DNA of 64,000 bases from Natrialba swarupiae (GTDB lineage: Archaea > Halobacteriota > Halobacteria > Halobacteriales > Natrialbaceae). Location of the stretch: NCBI RefSeq assembly GCF_008245225.1, contig NZ_VTAW01000018.1, forward strand, positions 1 through 64,000, read 5' to 3'. Made by a program: the position numbers and the translations under genes. Under the pieces are notes generated by a model. It had not been told where the DNA came from. It saw only the letters and a list, made by a program, of their open reading frames with translations, and made no database searches. Of the stretch, positions 10,501 through 18,469 are shown piece by piece; position 1 is the first letter of the stretch; every line of letters starts with the position of its first letter.

Positions 10501-10704
10501 ATCTGCCATCTCCGGGTCGGTCATGATCGTCGCGGGATTCGAGTTCACGAGGACGACCTCCGCACCCTCCTCCTGCAGTGCGCGACAGGCCTGTGCCCCC
10601 GAGTAGTCGAACTCGGCTGCCTGCCCGATCTGGATCGGACCACTCCCGATTAGCAGTATCGTGCGCCCGTCCCCCGTCTCCGTTCCGTCGGTGTCCGTAC
10701 TCAT
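7519..10704 (-). CDS. carB: Carbamoyl-phosphate synthase large subunit
   Basis: Makes carbamoyl phosphate from bicarbonate, ammonia and two ATP, for arginine and pyrimidine synthesis. The 1061 residues contain two tandem ATP-grasp halves. The first opens with [20 protein letters not shown] and has the expected LGGSGSG motif; the second opens with [20 protein letters not shown] and has the matching VLGGRAM. The last ~120 residues form the MGS-like allosteric domain. The glutaminase subunit gene (carA) is not in this window, so the usual carAB pairing is broken here. It is transcribed divergently from a histidine kinase; a TATA-like CTTATTA (10735-10741, minus strand) lies about 30 bases before the start. 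Confidence 0.97.
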   Translation of the reverse strand: [1061 protein letters not shown]

Positions 10705-10734
10705 TGGTCTTGTTCGTCCGGAGTTCGTACATCG

Positions 10735-10741
10735 TAATAAG
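10735..10741 (-). promoter_or_regulatory. TATA-like box of carB
   Basis: On the minus strand this reads CTTATTA, 31-37 bases upstream of the carB ATG. The spacing predicts a very short leader or leaderless transcript, as is usual in haloarchaea. Confidence 0.5.
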
Positions 10742-10854
10742 CCCCACGAAACAATACGATTCTCGAAATCACTTTTCGAAATTCGAATTTTGTCGCGTTC
10801 GGTCGTGGTGCCGACCCGTTCTCCCGTTCTCGGCCGACTCGGGGGGCCGAACGT

Positions 10855-10862
10855 CTTATAAG
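10855..10862 (+). promoter_or_regulatory. TATA box of the hybrid histidine kinase gene
   Basis: The sequence CTTATAAG ends 30 bases before the ATG at 10893. With the normal archaeal TATA-to-start spacing of 25-30 bases, transcription would start at or next to the start codon, giving a leaderless mRNA. This supports the chosen start. Confidence 0.6.
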
Positions 10863-10892
10863 AAATCCGACCGTCTATCTACCAACGACGTG

Positions 10893-13607
10893 ATGGGTGG
10901 ATTCGGCACCGGTCGTTCACAGCGACAGTTTTCCGTTCTCGTCGTCGACCCTGACTCGAGCGAACGGTCCACGATCGAACGGAGACTCGAGGATCACGCG
11001 GCGATCGGGGCCGTCGACGCCGTTGCGACCGTCGACGACGCCCGCGACGCGATAGCCGACGCTCCCGGCACGGGATACGACTGCATCGTGACCGAGCACG
11101 GCGAAGGCGACACGCCGGCGATGCTCGAATGCGAACGGGACACGACGCCGGTCGTCGTCCACACCGACGGAGACGAACGAATCGCCGCCGACGTCATCGC
11201 GGCCGGCGCGGCCGGGTACGCGCCGAAAGACTGTACGAACCGACTCGAGGTCCTCGTCGACCAGATCGTCGCGGCCACGACGAACGACCACGAACGGGAC
11301 GCGCTCGAGGCCGTCCACGAGGTCTCCCTCGAGTTACTCTCGTGTGAGACCGTCGAGGAGGTCTACCGGCTCGCGACCGACGCGACAGAACGGCTTCTCG
11401 ACGCCGAGTTCGCCGCGCTGTTCGTCGACGCCGAGAACACGAGGTCCTCCGGTAACGACGACCTCGAGGTGGTGTCGACGAGCGACCCGGACGACTCCTG
11501 GCCCGTCGCACGCGAAACGCACGAACGACTCGCAGAACGCGTCTACGGCTCCGACGAGGCCGAGCGAATCGAGACGGTTTCGTTTCTCGAAGACCGACCC
11601 GACTCGGCGAACCGATCGATCGTCAGCGCCCCGGTCGGTTCCGTCGGCGCCGTCCAGGCCGTCTCGAGGGCCACCGTTCCGTTCACCGACGGCGACGTCG
11701 CGGTGCTCGACTGTCTCGGCACACACGTCGGGTCGGCGATCGATCGGATCCGCTCGCGACGGGCGCTCGAGGAAGAACGGGATCGGTTCCGCACCCTGTT
11801 CGATACCGTTCCGGACGCCGTCGTCCTCGTTGGATTCGAGTCGAACCGAATCCTCGACGTCAACCACACCTTCGAGAAGACGTTCGGCTACGACCGGTCG
11901 GCTCTCGTCGACGAATCGATCGACGATCTGCTCGTCCCCGCGGACGGCGAACCGATCGCGATCTACGACGACGTCGGCCTGGGAACCGTCGTCTCGGCCG
12001 AAGTCGAACGGATCGCCGCCGACGGTCACCGGGAGTTTCTCTTTCGAGGGTTCGCAATCGAGGTCGGCGACGACGTCCACGAGTGTGCCATCTACACCGA
12101 CATTACCGAGCGAAAGCGCCGAGAGCGAGAGCTCGAGCGCTACCGAACGCTGGTCGAGACGGTCGGCGATCCGATGTACGTCCTCGACGCCGAGGGTCGA
12201 ATCGAGATGATCAACGACGCGATGGCAGCCTCACTCGGCGACACTTGGGAAACGATCGTCGGCTCGCACGTCAGCGAGTACGTTCCCACCGAGGACGTCG
12301 AACGGGCGACAACCCTCCTTACGGAGCTGGTCGCGGACGACGACAGACAGTGGGATTCCGTCGAGATGGCGGTCGAACCGGCAAACGCCGACCCCTACCT
12401 CGCCGAGGACAACCTCGCCCCGTTGATCGACGAGGACGGATCGTTCGCCGGCAGCGTCGGCGTGATCAGGGACATCAGCGAACGGAAAGGCCGCGAACGA
12501 CGGATTCGGCAACTCCACGACGGAACGCGTCGACTGATGGCCGCGGCGGGCAGCGACGAGGTCGCGAAAGTCGCCATCGAGATCGCCGAGGACGCTCTCG
12601 GTCTCCGACTCACCGGGATTCATCTCTTCGACGAGGACGCCGGCGGACTCGCGCCGGTTGCAACGACCGAGGGAGTGGCCGAACTGCTGGGCTCGGTGCC
12701 GACGATCGAACCCGGTGGCGGGATCGCCTGGGACGCCTACGAGGCCGGCGAACCGATCGCCCACGGCGATGTCAAGCACGATCCGAACGTCCGAAACCCG
12801 GAGACGCCGATCCGGAGCGAGGTGTACGTTCCCCTCGGCGAACACGGCGTGTTCATCGTTAGCTCGACCGAACCCAACGAGTTCGACACCGAAGGGTTGG
12901 CGCTCGCGAAGATCCTCGCCGCAAACGTCGAGGCGGCCTTAGACCGCGCAAAGCGAGAGACCGAACTCGCGGAGCGAAGCCACGAACTCGAGCGCCAGAA
13001 CGAACGCCTCGAGCAGTTCGCCGAAACCGTCGCCCACGACCTTCGAAATCCGTTGACGCTGGCGTCCGGTCACCTCGAGGCGATCGACGGCGTTCCCGAC
13101 GAGAGCACACACGTAGACGAGATCGAGTGGGCGCTCGGTCGGATGGACGACCTCATCGAGAACGTCCTCCAACTCGCCAGAAGCGGGGCCCGACTCGCCG
13201 AGACGGAGGCGATCGACCTCGAGACCACTGTCCACCGCGCCCAGCGGTCGGTCGACGCGGACCTCGAGGTCGTTTGCGAAGAGCCGTTGCCGACGGTCGA
13301 CGCCGACGAGGACCGGCTCACCGTTCTCTTCGAGAACGCGTTTCGAAACGCACGCGAACACGTCGGCGAGGAGGTGACGATCACGGTCTCGGCGACCGAG
13401 AACGGCTTCGCAGTCGCCGACGACGGCCCCGGCATTCCAGCCGAGGAGCGCGACCTGGTGGTCGAATCCGGCTACAGCACGGTTCCCGACGGTACCGGGT
13501 TCGGGCTGGCGATCGTCGCGGAGGTCGTCGACGCTCACGGCTGGGAGATCGCCCTCGGCGAGAGCGACTCCGGCGGACTGCGACTGGACGTCTCGACCGG
13601 CGGCTGA
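10893..13607 (+). CDS. Hybrid sensor histidine kinase (pseudo-REC, GAF, PAS, PAS, GAF, HisKA, HATPase)
   Basis: A 904-residue soluble sensor kinase with no membrane segment. Approximate layout: receiver-like domain 10-130, GAF 140-285, PAS 295-410, PAS 412-530, GAF 540-690, HisKA 700-765 and HATPase 800-904. The phosphoacceptor His is in FAETVAHDLRNPLTLASGH. ATP-lid motifs are NAFRNAREHV, ADDGPGIP and GTGFGLAIV. In the receiver the usual phosphorylated Asp (normally SDY) is Glu in DCIVTEHGEGD, so this domain is probably not phosphorylated. The signal and the cognate regulator are unknown. The ATG at 10893 fits the TATA box; a longer upstream reading crosses the promoter. A stop-codon repeat element begins at its TGA. 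Confidence 0.88.
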   Translation: MGGFGTGRSQRQFSVLVVDPDSSERSTIERRLEDHAAIGAVDAVATVDDARDAIADAPGTGYDCIVTEHGEGDTPAMLECERDTTPVVVHTDGDERIAADVIAAGAAGYAPKDCTNRLEVLVDQIVAATTNDHERDALEAVHEVSLELLSCETVEEVYRLATDATERLLDAEFAALFVDAENTRSSGNDDLEVVSTSDPDDSWPVARETHERLAERVYGSDEAERIETVSFLEDRPDSANRSIVSAPVGSVGAVQAVSRATVPFTDGDVAVLDCLGTHVGSAIDRIRSRRALEEERDRFRTLFDTVPDAVVLVGFESNRILDVNHTFEKTFGYDRSALVDESIDDLLVPADGEPIAIYDDVGLGTVVSAEVERIAADGHREFLFRGFAIEVGDDVHECAIYTDITERKRRERELERYRTLVETVGDPMYVLDAEGRIEMINDAMAASLGDTWETIVGSHVSEYVPTEDVERATTLLTELVADDDRQWDSVEMAVEPANADPYLAEDNLAPLIDEDGSFAGSVGVIRDISERKGRERRIRQLHDGTRRLMAAAGSDEVAKVAIEIAEDALGLRLTGIHLFDEDAGGLAPVATTEGVAELLGSVPTIEPGGGIAWDAYEAGEPIAHGDVKHDPNVRNPETPIRSEVYVPLGEHGVFIVSSTEPNEFDTEGLALAKILAANVEAALDRAKRETELAERSHELERQNERLEQFAETVAHDLRNPLTLASGHLEAIDGVPDESTHVDEIEWALGRMDDLIENVLQLARSGARLAETEAIDLETTVHRAQRSVDADLEVVCEEPLPTVDADEDRLTVLFENAFRNAREHVGEEVTITVSATENGFAVADDGPGIPAEERDLVVESGYSTVPDGTGFGLAIVAEVVDAHGWEIALGESDSGGLRLDVSTGG

Positions 13608-13712
13608 GACGGATTGCTGTAACATGTACCGGCGTAGCGCGATCCGTGAGGCGGTTGCGCCGAAACTGACTGACAGTAAACCGTACGAATGAGACTCAGC
13701 AAACCGTATGAG
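13605..13712. repeat. Stop-codon-anchored inverted repeat, copy 1 (class A)
   Basis: The element starts with the TGA of the histidine kinase gene (TGAGACGGATTGCTGTAAC) and ends with the opposite arm (GACAGTAAACCGTACGA, ending 13688). A second copy of the right terminus follows at once (CTCAGCAAACCGTATGAG, 13695-13712). The inner stem pairs CGGCG with CGCCG. The downstream convergent gene stops about 40 bp further on. Confidence 0.8.
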
Positions 13713-13752
13713 ACGAACTTCCGGCGGCGCGTGTCTGCGTTAGGACGTACGC

Positions 13753-13956
13753 TCAGCGCACGTTAACGCCCCGCCGCGAGAGGAACTCGCTTGCGGCTTT
13801 GATCTCGACGGGGCTTCCGATGATCCGATAAAACTCCTCGTTCTCCCGAAAGACGGTGACGGTAAACTCGCTGTCGAGGTCGCACTCGAGACTTTCGAGG
13901 GTCTCGCGTCTGAGGACGATCTGGGTACTATCGCGGAGCCGCGTCGATTCAGGCAT
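13753..13956 (-). CDS. VNG_1110C-family small protein
   Basis: A 67-residue haloarchaeal protein of unknown role. The sequence LRDSTQIVLRRETLESLECD followed by FYRIIGSPVEIKAASEFLSR matches the conserved pattern of the VNG_1110C family as I recall it. The ATG before PESTRLRD is preferred over one four codons upstream. It converges with the histidine kinase gene and is divergent from the Drg GTPase gene. Confidence 0.72.
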   Translation of the reverse strand: MPESTRLRDSTQIVLRRETLESLECDLDSEFTVTVFRENEEFYRIIGSPVEIKAASEFLSRRGVNVR

Positions 13957-14105
13957 CCTACAAAACACGGTTCAGTCCCTCATGATTTATGGGTGTCGAA
14001 CCCCGTTTGCATTGGTAATGGTTCGGACGCCCCGACGGTCTCCGTGACGTTCGATCGCGGTCGCATGGAAAGTGTTTTTCCGCGCCGCCGGCTGGATACA
14101 GACAA

Positions 14106-15215
14106 ATGGGGCTCAAGGAGGAGATCGATGCAATCGAAGAAGAGATCGCCAACACGCCCTACAACAAGTCGACGGAGGCCCACATCGGTCGGCTGAAGTC
14201 GAAACTCGCGGAGAAAAAGGAGAAACTCGAGAACCAGAGCTCCGCCGGCGGCGGCACCGGCTACTCCGTCGAGAAACACGGCGACGCGACGGTCGCGCTG
14301 GTTGGCTTTCCGAGCGTCGGGAAGTCCTCGCTTTTGAACTCACTGACCAACGCCGAAAGCGAGACGGGGTCCTACGAGTTCACGACGCTCGACGTCAATC
14401 CCGGGATGCTCAAACACCGCGGCGCGAACATCCAGATGCTCGACGTTCCGGGGCTCATCGAGGGTGCCGCGTCGGGCCGAGGTGACGGCCAGCAGGTGCT
14501 CGCGGTCGTCCGAAACGCCGATCTCATCGTCTTCGTGCTCTCGGTGTTCGAGATCGACCAGTACGACCGCCTCCAAGAGGAGCTCTACGACATCAACATC
14601 CGCGTCGACAGAGAGCCCCCGCGGGTGACCGTCCGCCCGAAGATCAAAGACGGCATCAAGATCACCTCGAGCACCGAACAGGAGTTAGACGAGGGGACGA
14701 TCTCCGACGTCCTGCGCGACCAGGGATACGTCAACGCCGACCTGAACCTCCAGGAGAACGTCACAATCGACCGGCTGATCGACGGGCTGATGGACAACCG
14801 CGAGTACATCCCGTCGATCACCTGCGTCAACAAAGTCGACCTGATCGATCCCGAGTACAAGGAGACGGTCGACGAACAGCTCCGAGAGCGCGATCTCGAC
14901 CCCGAGGAGGTGACGTTCATCAGCGCCGAAGTCGAGCGAGGGCTCGATGCGCTCAAGGATCGTATCTGGGAGAACCTGGGGCTCATCCGCGTCTACATGA
15001 ACAAGCCGGGTCGCGGGATCGACTGGGACGAGCCGCTAGTCATCGAGCAGGGGTCCACCGTCGGCGAGGCGATCGAAAAACTCGGCGGCGAGATGGAAGA
15101 ACGGTTCCGATTCGCCCGCGTGACGGGGCCGAGTGCAACCCACGACGAACAGCAGGTCGGTACCGACCACGTTCTCGAGGACGAGGACGTCCTCAAGCTA
15201 ATTCTACGCCGGTAG
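14106..15215 (+). CDS. Drg-family (developmentally regulated) GTP-binding protein
   Basis: TRAFAC-class GTPase of the Obg/Drg group, conserved in archaea and eukaryotes and linked to translation. An N-terminal helical region (MGLKEEIDAIEEEIANTPYN) precedes the G domain: G1 GFPSVGKSSLL, G3 DVPGLIEGAASGRG and G4 CVNKVD. The last ~75 residues form a TGS domain (IRVYMNKPGRGIDWDEPLV onward). At 369 residues it has normal family length. No operon partner is seen. Confidence 0.95.
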   Translation: MGLKEEIDAIEEEIANTPYNKSTEAHIGRLKSKLAEKKEKLENQSSAGGGTGYSVEKHGDATVALVGFPSVGKSSLLNSLTNAESETGSYEFTTLDVNPGMLKHRGANIQMLDVPGLIEGAASGRGDGQQVLAVVRNADLIVFVLSVFEIDQYDRLQEELYDINIRVDREPPRVTVRPKIKDGIKITSSTEQELDEGTISDVLRDQGYVNADLNLQENVTIDRLIDGLMDNREYIPSITCVNKVDLIDPEYKETVDEQLRERDLDPEEVTFISAEVERGLDALKDRIWENLGLIRVYMNKPGRGIDWDEPLVIEQGSTVGEAIEKLGGEMEERFRFARVTGPSATHDEQQVGTDHVLEDEDVLKLILRR

Positions 15216-15319
15216 GGACTTTATCGAGCCGTACCGGTTCGGTCGGAGTCACGAGCGTTCCTCGCTTAGACGGTGAGCAGCCGGTTCGGCCTCCGCGACG
15301 GACGACCACGAGGCGTCCC

Positions 15320-15404
15320 TGATACGGTTTACTGTAAGTCGTTACCGCCGAAACCGCGACCCGTCTGCGGTTTCGCCGGTAAATTGTTACAGCAATCCGT
15401 ATGA
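15320..15404. repeat. Stop-codon-anchored inverted repeat, copy 2 (class A)
   Basis: Canonical full copy. The left arm is TGATACGGTTTACTGTAAG and the right arm TTACAGCAATCCGTATGA. The inner stem is CGAAACCGC / GCGGTTTCG around the loop GACCCGTCT. It ends four bases before the stop codon of the BsuPI-like gene (minus strand) and lies about 105 bp beyond the stop of the Drg gene (plus strand), so it sits in a convergent 3'-3' junction. Confidence 0.88.
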
Positions 15405-15405
15405 G

Positions 15406-16053
15406 TCACCGGATTTCGATCGTCGTCCGGTCCGTCAGTCCGCGGTCCGCCGCGTCGTCGCGGGTAACCCCCGCCTCGATGGTGTAGGTGCCGGGACCGA
15501 CCGTCTCCCACTCACCGTCGTCGATTTTGAGCCGCTGGGGCCACCGTCGGTGGAACCGCTTGCGCTCGCCGCGGGCGAACGAGAACGTCGAGGGGCGCTC
15601 GGGGACGCCTCGAGGGATCGTCGAGGCCGCGTCGTGGCCGTCGACCGCCCAGCGCCAGACGTTCGGCGAGTCGGTCCGCAGACGGATCGGAACCGGGAGC
15701 GGGTTGCGGAACTCGACGGCGATCTCGACTCCGTCGCCGGGCGCGTAGCGGTCGCGGTCGGTCGAGACAGTCACCGAAATTGCCCGCGTCCGCATCGCTG
15801 TCGGGACGAACGCGTGGCTGAACGCCGCCCAGTCGACCGTCCGCGACCCTGACTCGTCCGCAGCGTTGGGGACGAACGGGTCGTCTTCCGAGCGCTCGAG
15901 CGCACGAGAGTCGTAGATCCGGCGCACCGAAACGGCGGTTCGCAGGCCGGGCTGAAATGGCCTCCGGTCTCCCGTCTCGTGGGGTCTGCCGTCGGTCAGT
16001 TCCGGCGCACTCGCGGCCCGAACGGCGGGTGTGCCGGGAGGTCGGCACAGCAA
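15406..16053 (-). CDS. BsuPI-like intracellular proteinase-inhibitor domain protein (start uncertain)
   Basis: The C-terminal ~130 residues look like the BsuPI/DUF7974-type beta-sandwich: VTVSTDRDRYAPGDGVEIAV, RLRTDSPNVWRWAVDG and WPQRLKIDDGEWETVGPGTY. The function in haloarchaea is unknown. The start is unclear. The open frame reaches a TTG at 16053 that lies in the terminus of an inverted repeat element, a GTG occurs at 15927 and the first ATG only at 15795. Residues resembling the family (SVRRIYDSRALERSEDDPF) lie upstream of that ATG, so the true start is probably near 15927 or earlier. The repeat may have displaced the native start. It follows oppF in the same direction. Confidence 0.6.
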   Translation of the reverse strand: MLCRPPGTPAVRAASAPELTDGRPHETGDRRPFQPGLRTAVSVRRIYDSRALERSEDDPFVPNAADESGSRTVDWAAFSHAFVPTAMRTRAISVTVSTDRDRYAPGDGVEIAVEFRNPLPVPIRLRTDSPNVWRWAVDGHDAASTIPRGVPERPSTFSFARGERKRFHRRWPQRLKIDDGEWETVGPGTYTIEAGVTRDDAADRGLTDRTTIEIR

Positions 16054-16062
16054 TCCGCCTCA
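15974..16062. repeat. Stop-codon-anchored inverted repeat, copy 3 (class A, diverged)
   Basis: The right terminus CAGCAATCCGCCTCA includes the TCA that is the stop codon of the oppF-type gene on the minus strand. The inner stem pairs CCGGCGCACTCGC with GCGGGTGTGCCGG, and the left part GTCGGTCAGTTCCGG matches GTAGATCAGTTCCGG of copy 7. It overlaps the 5' part of the open frame of the BsuPI-like gene. Confidence 0.72.
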
Positions 16063-17382
16063 CTCGCGGGTGGCCCGATCGTAAAACCGGTGGCAGGCGA
16101 TTCGGTGGCGAGCGTCGCCGGAATCGTCGACCACCTGGGGATCCGGTCGGTCCGTTTCACACGGCGACTCGAACGTCCGACTGAGACGCGACCGCGCTCG
16201 CTCGGCGTCGCCAGCCGCGAGCGCCTCGAGTGCTTCAGTGAGCGCCGCCTCCGCGTCCTCGTCGGTCAGCGTCCGCGGAATCCCGTAGGCGTCTTTGATC
16301 GCGCCGGCCGTGAAGGTCGAGTCGGCGTCGATCGCCGTGGCGTTTGTCGCGCCAGCCGGCGGCCAGCGAAGCGCCTCGCGGGGATCGCCGCCGTCGGCGA
16401 CGGCATCCGCGAGGTCGAGGCGCAAGTCCATCACGCCGCGAAACACTTCGCACTCGAGGTCGTACGCCGAAGGCGGGATCACCTTCGGACAGCGGGTGTG
16501 GAACTGACAGCCCGACGGCGGATCGATCGCCGACGGCACGTCTCCTTCGAGGACGATCCGGTCGCCCTCCCAGCACGGGTCCGGTTCGGGGATCGCCGAC
16601 AACAACGCCTCGGTGTAGGGGTGGGAGTCGCCCTCGAACAGCTGTGTCGGTGAGCCACGCTCGACGATCCGACCGAGGTACATCACCGCGATGCGGTCGG
16701 CGACGTGTTCGACGACGGAGAGGTCGTGGCTGACGAACAGATACGAGAGGCCGAACTCCGCCTGGAGCTCCGAAAGCAGGTTGAGAATTCGCGCCTGGAC
16801 GGAGACGTCGAGCGCCGTGACGGGTTCGTCGCAGACGAGAACCTCCGGTTCGACGGCGAGTGCACGTGCGATGGCGATCCGCTGGCACTGGCCGCCCGAG
16901 AACTCACGTGGGTAGCGGTTCGCGGCCGAGGGCTCGAGGCCGACCGTCTCGAGCAGGTCGGCGATCCGATCGTCGCGTCGATCCGGCGGGACGATATCGT
17001 GAACCGCGAGCGGTTCGCCGACGATGTCGCCGACCGGAAGCTGTGGGTTGAGGCTCGCGAGCGGATTCTGAAAGACGTACTGGACGTTCGTCCGCAGCTC
17101 CCGTCGCTCGCGCCGATCGAGCGTCGCGAGGTCTCGACCCCGGTAGACGACCGAGCCCGCGGACGGCTCGTCGAGGCCGACGAGGAGCCGCCCGAGCGTC
17201 GTCTTCCCACAGCCACTCTCACCGACGAGTCCCAGCGTCTCGCCCTCCGCGATCTCGAGGTCGACGCCGTCGACCGCGCGGATCGTCTCGCCGCGTCCGA
17301 GCAGCCGCTCGAGGAGCCCGTCACTCGTCGTAAACCGTTTCTCGAGGCCCTCGGCCCGGAGCAGCGGGTCGTCACCGGTCAT
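16060..17382 (-). CDS. Oligopeptide/dipeptide ABC transporter ATP-binding protein (OppF/DppF type)
   Basis: One of two cytoplasmic ATPases powering peptide import. ABC motifs: Walker A GESGCGKTTLGRLLVGLDEP, the Q-loop near QYVFQNPLASLNPQ, signature SGGQCQRIAIARAL, Walker B VLVCDEPVTALD and switch His in LFVSHDL. The C-terminal oligopeptide extension with CQFHTRCPKV follows, then an unusually long tail of roughly 110 residues with an acidic helical region (EAALTEALEALAAGDAERAR). The start codon overlaps the end of the preceding ATPase gene by 11 bases, so the genes are translationally coupled. Longer upstream readings run inside that gene and are not used. Confidence 0.92.
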   Translation of the reverse strand: MTGDDPLLRAEGLEKRFTTSDGLLERLLGRGETIRAVDGVDLEIAEGETLGLVGESGCGKTTLGRLLVGLDEPSAGSVVYRGRDLATLDRRERRELRTNVQYVFQNPLASLNPQLPVGDIVGEPLAVHDIVPPDRRDDRIADLLETVGLEPSAANRYPREFSGGQCQRIAIARALAVEPEVLVCDEPVTALDVSVQARILNLLSELQAEFGLSYLFVSHDLSVVEHVADRIAVMYLGRIVERGSPTQLFEGDSHPYTEALLSAIPEPDPCWEGDRIVLEGDVPSAIDPPSGCQFHTRCPKVIPPSAYDLECEVFRGVMDLRLDLADAVADGGDPREALRWPPAGATNATAIDADSTFTAGAIKDAYGIPRTLTDEDAEAALTEALEALAAGDAERARSRLSRTFESPCETDRPDPQVVDDSGDARHRIACHRFYDRATRE

Positions 17383-18469
17383 CGTGGCCCCTCCCGGAAC
17401 TTCCGCCGGGTGACGTCCCGCGGGTAGCGTCCGGCGAATCGTCGACGACCCGAACCGCGTAGCCGAGTCCGTCCTCGAGATCGCCGGTGTGTTCGTGGCA
17501 GGCGGCGACGTGATCCTGGCGGGTCGCATCCGCAGCGGTTCCGGTCTCGGTCTCGACGAGATCCGGTTCGCTGGTCGCACACACCTCCTCGGCGTACGGA
17601 CAGCGCGGGTGAAACCGACAGCCGGTCGGCGGCTGAATCGGGTTGGGCGGGCCGCCGGGGAGCGACGGGAGCCGCTCTCGATCCGCCCCGATTCGTGGAA
17701 TCGAGGCCAACAGTCCGGCGGTGTATGGGTGGGCGGGATCGTAGAACAGCTCCTCGACCGGAGCGCGTTCGACCGCGCGGCCGCCGTACATCACCAACAC
17801 GCGGTCACAACACTCCGCGACGACCCCGAGGTCGTGGGTCACGAGCTGAATCGCCGTCTCGAACGACGATGCGAGTTCCTCGAGCAACTCGAGCAGTTGG
17901 GCCTGGATCGTCACGTCGAGTCCGGTCGTCGGCTCGTCGAGGATCAACAGGTCCGGCTCACACGACAGCCCGACGGCGACGAGGACGCGTTGGGCGATTC
18001 CGCCGGAGAGTTCGTGTGGGTAATCGCTGTATCGCGACTGGGCGTCGGCGATCCCGACGCGCTCTAAGAGGGCGATCGCCCGCTCGCGGGCCTCGCGCCC
18101 GGACGCGACCTCGTGGGCGCGCATCGTCTCCACGATCTGCTCGCCGACAGTGTAGACCGGATCGAGCGCCGCTTGGGAGTCCTGGAAGACGATCGCGACG
18201 TCGTTTCCACGGAGCCGTCGGAGTTCCTCGCGGGGGAGTTCGAGGACGTTTCGACCACGAAACCGGACCTCGCCGTCGACGATCTCGCCGGGGCGACCGA
18301 CGAGGTCCAGAAGCGAGAGGCTGGCGACGCTCTTTCCAGCGCCGCTCTCGCCGACGATGGCGAACGTCTCGCCGGCCTCGATCTCGTAGCTGAGACCGTC
18401 GACCGCACGAACGACGCCGTCTTCCGTGTAAAACTGAACCGTCAGGTTCTCGACCTCGAGCAGCGCCAT
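17372..18469 (-). CDS. Oligopeptide/dipeptide ABC transporter ATP-binding protein (OppD/DppD type)
   Basis: Partner ATPase of the peptide importer (365 aa). Walker A is GESGAGKSVASLSLLDLVGR, signature SGGIAQRVLVAVGL, Walker B LLILDEPTTGLD and switch His in QLVTHDLGVV. The cysteine-bearing CRFHPRCPYAEEVC of the oligopeptide-type C-terminal extension follows. The ATG at 18469 overlaps the permease stop by one base (TGATG) and begins the homologous region MALLEVENLTVQF. Confidence 0.94.
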   Translation of the reverse strand: MALLEVENLTVQFYTEDGVVRAVDGLSYEIEAGETFAIVGESGAGKSVASLSLLDLVGRPGEIVDGEVRFRGRNVLELPREELRRLRGNDVAIVFQDSQAALDPVYTVGEQIVETMRAHEVASGREARERAIALLERVGIADAQSRYSDYPHELSGGIAQRVLVAVGLSCEPDLLILDEPTTGLDVTIQAQLLELLEELASSFETAIQLVTHDLGVVAECCDRVLVMYGGRAVERAPVEELFYDPAHPYTAGLLASIPRIGADRERLPSLPGGPPNPIQPPTGCRFHPRCPYAEEVCATSEPDLVETETGTAADATRQDHVAACHEHTGDLEDGLGYAVRVVDDSPDATRGTSPGGSSGRGHDDR

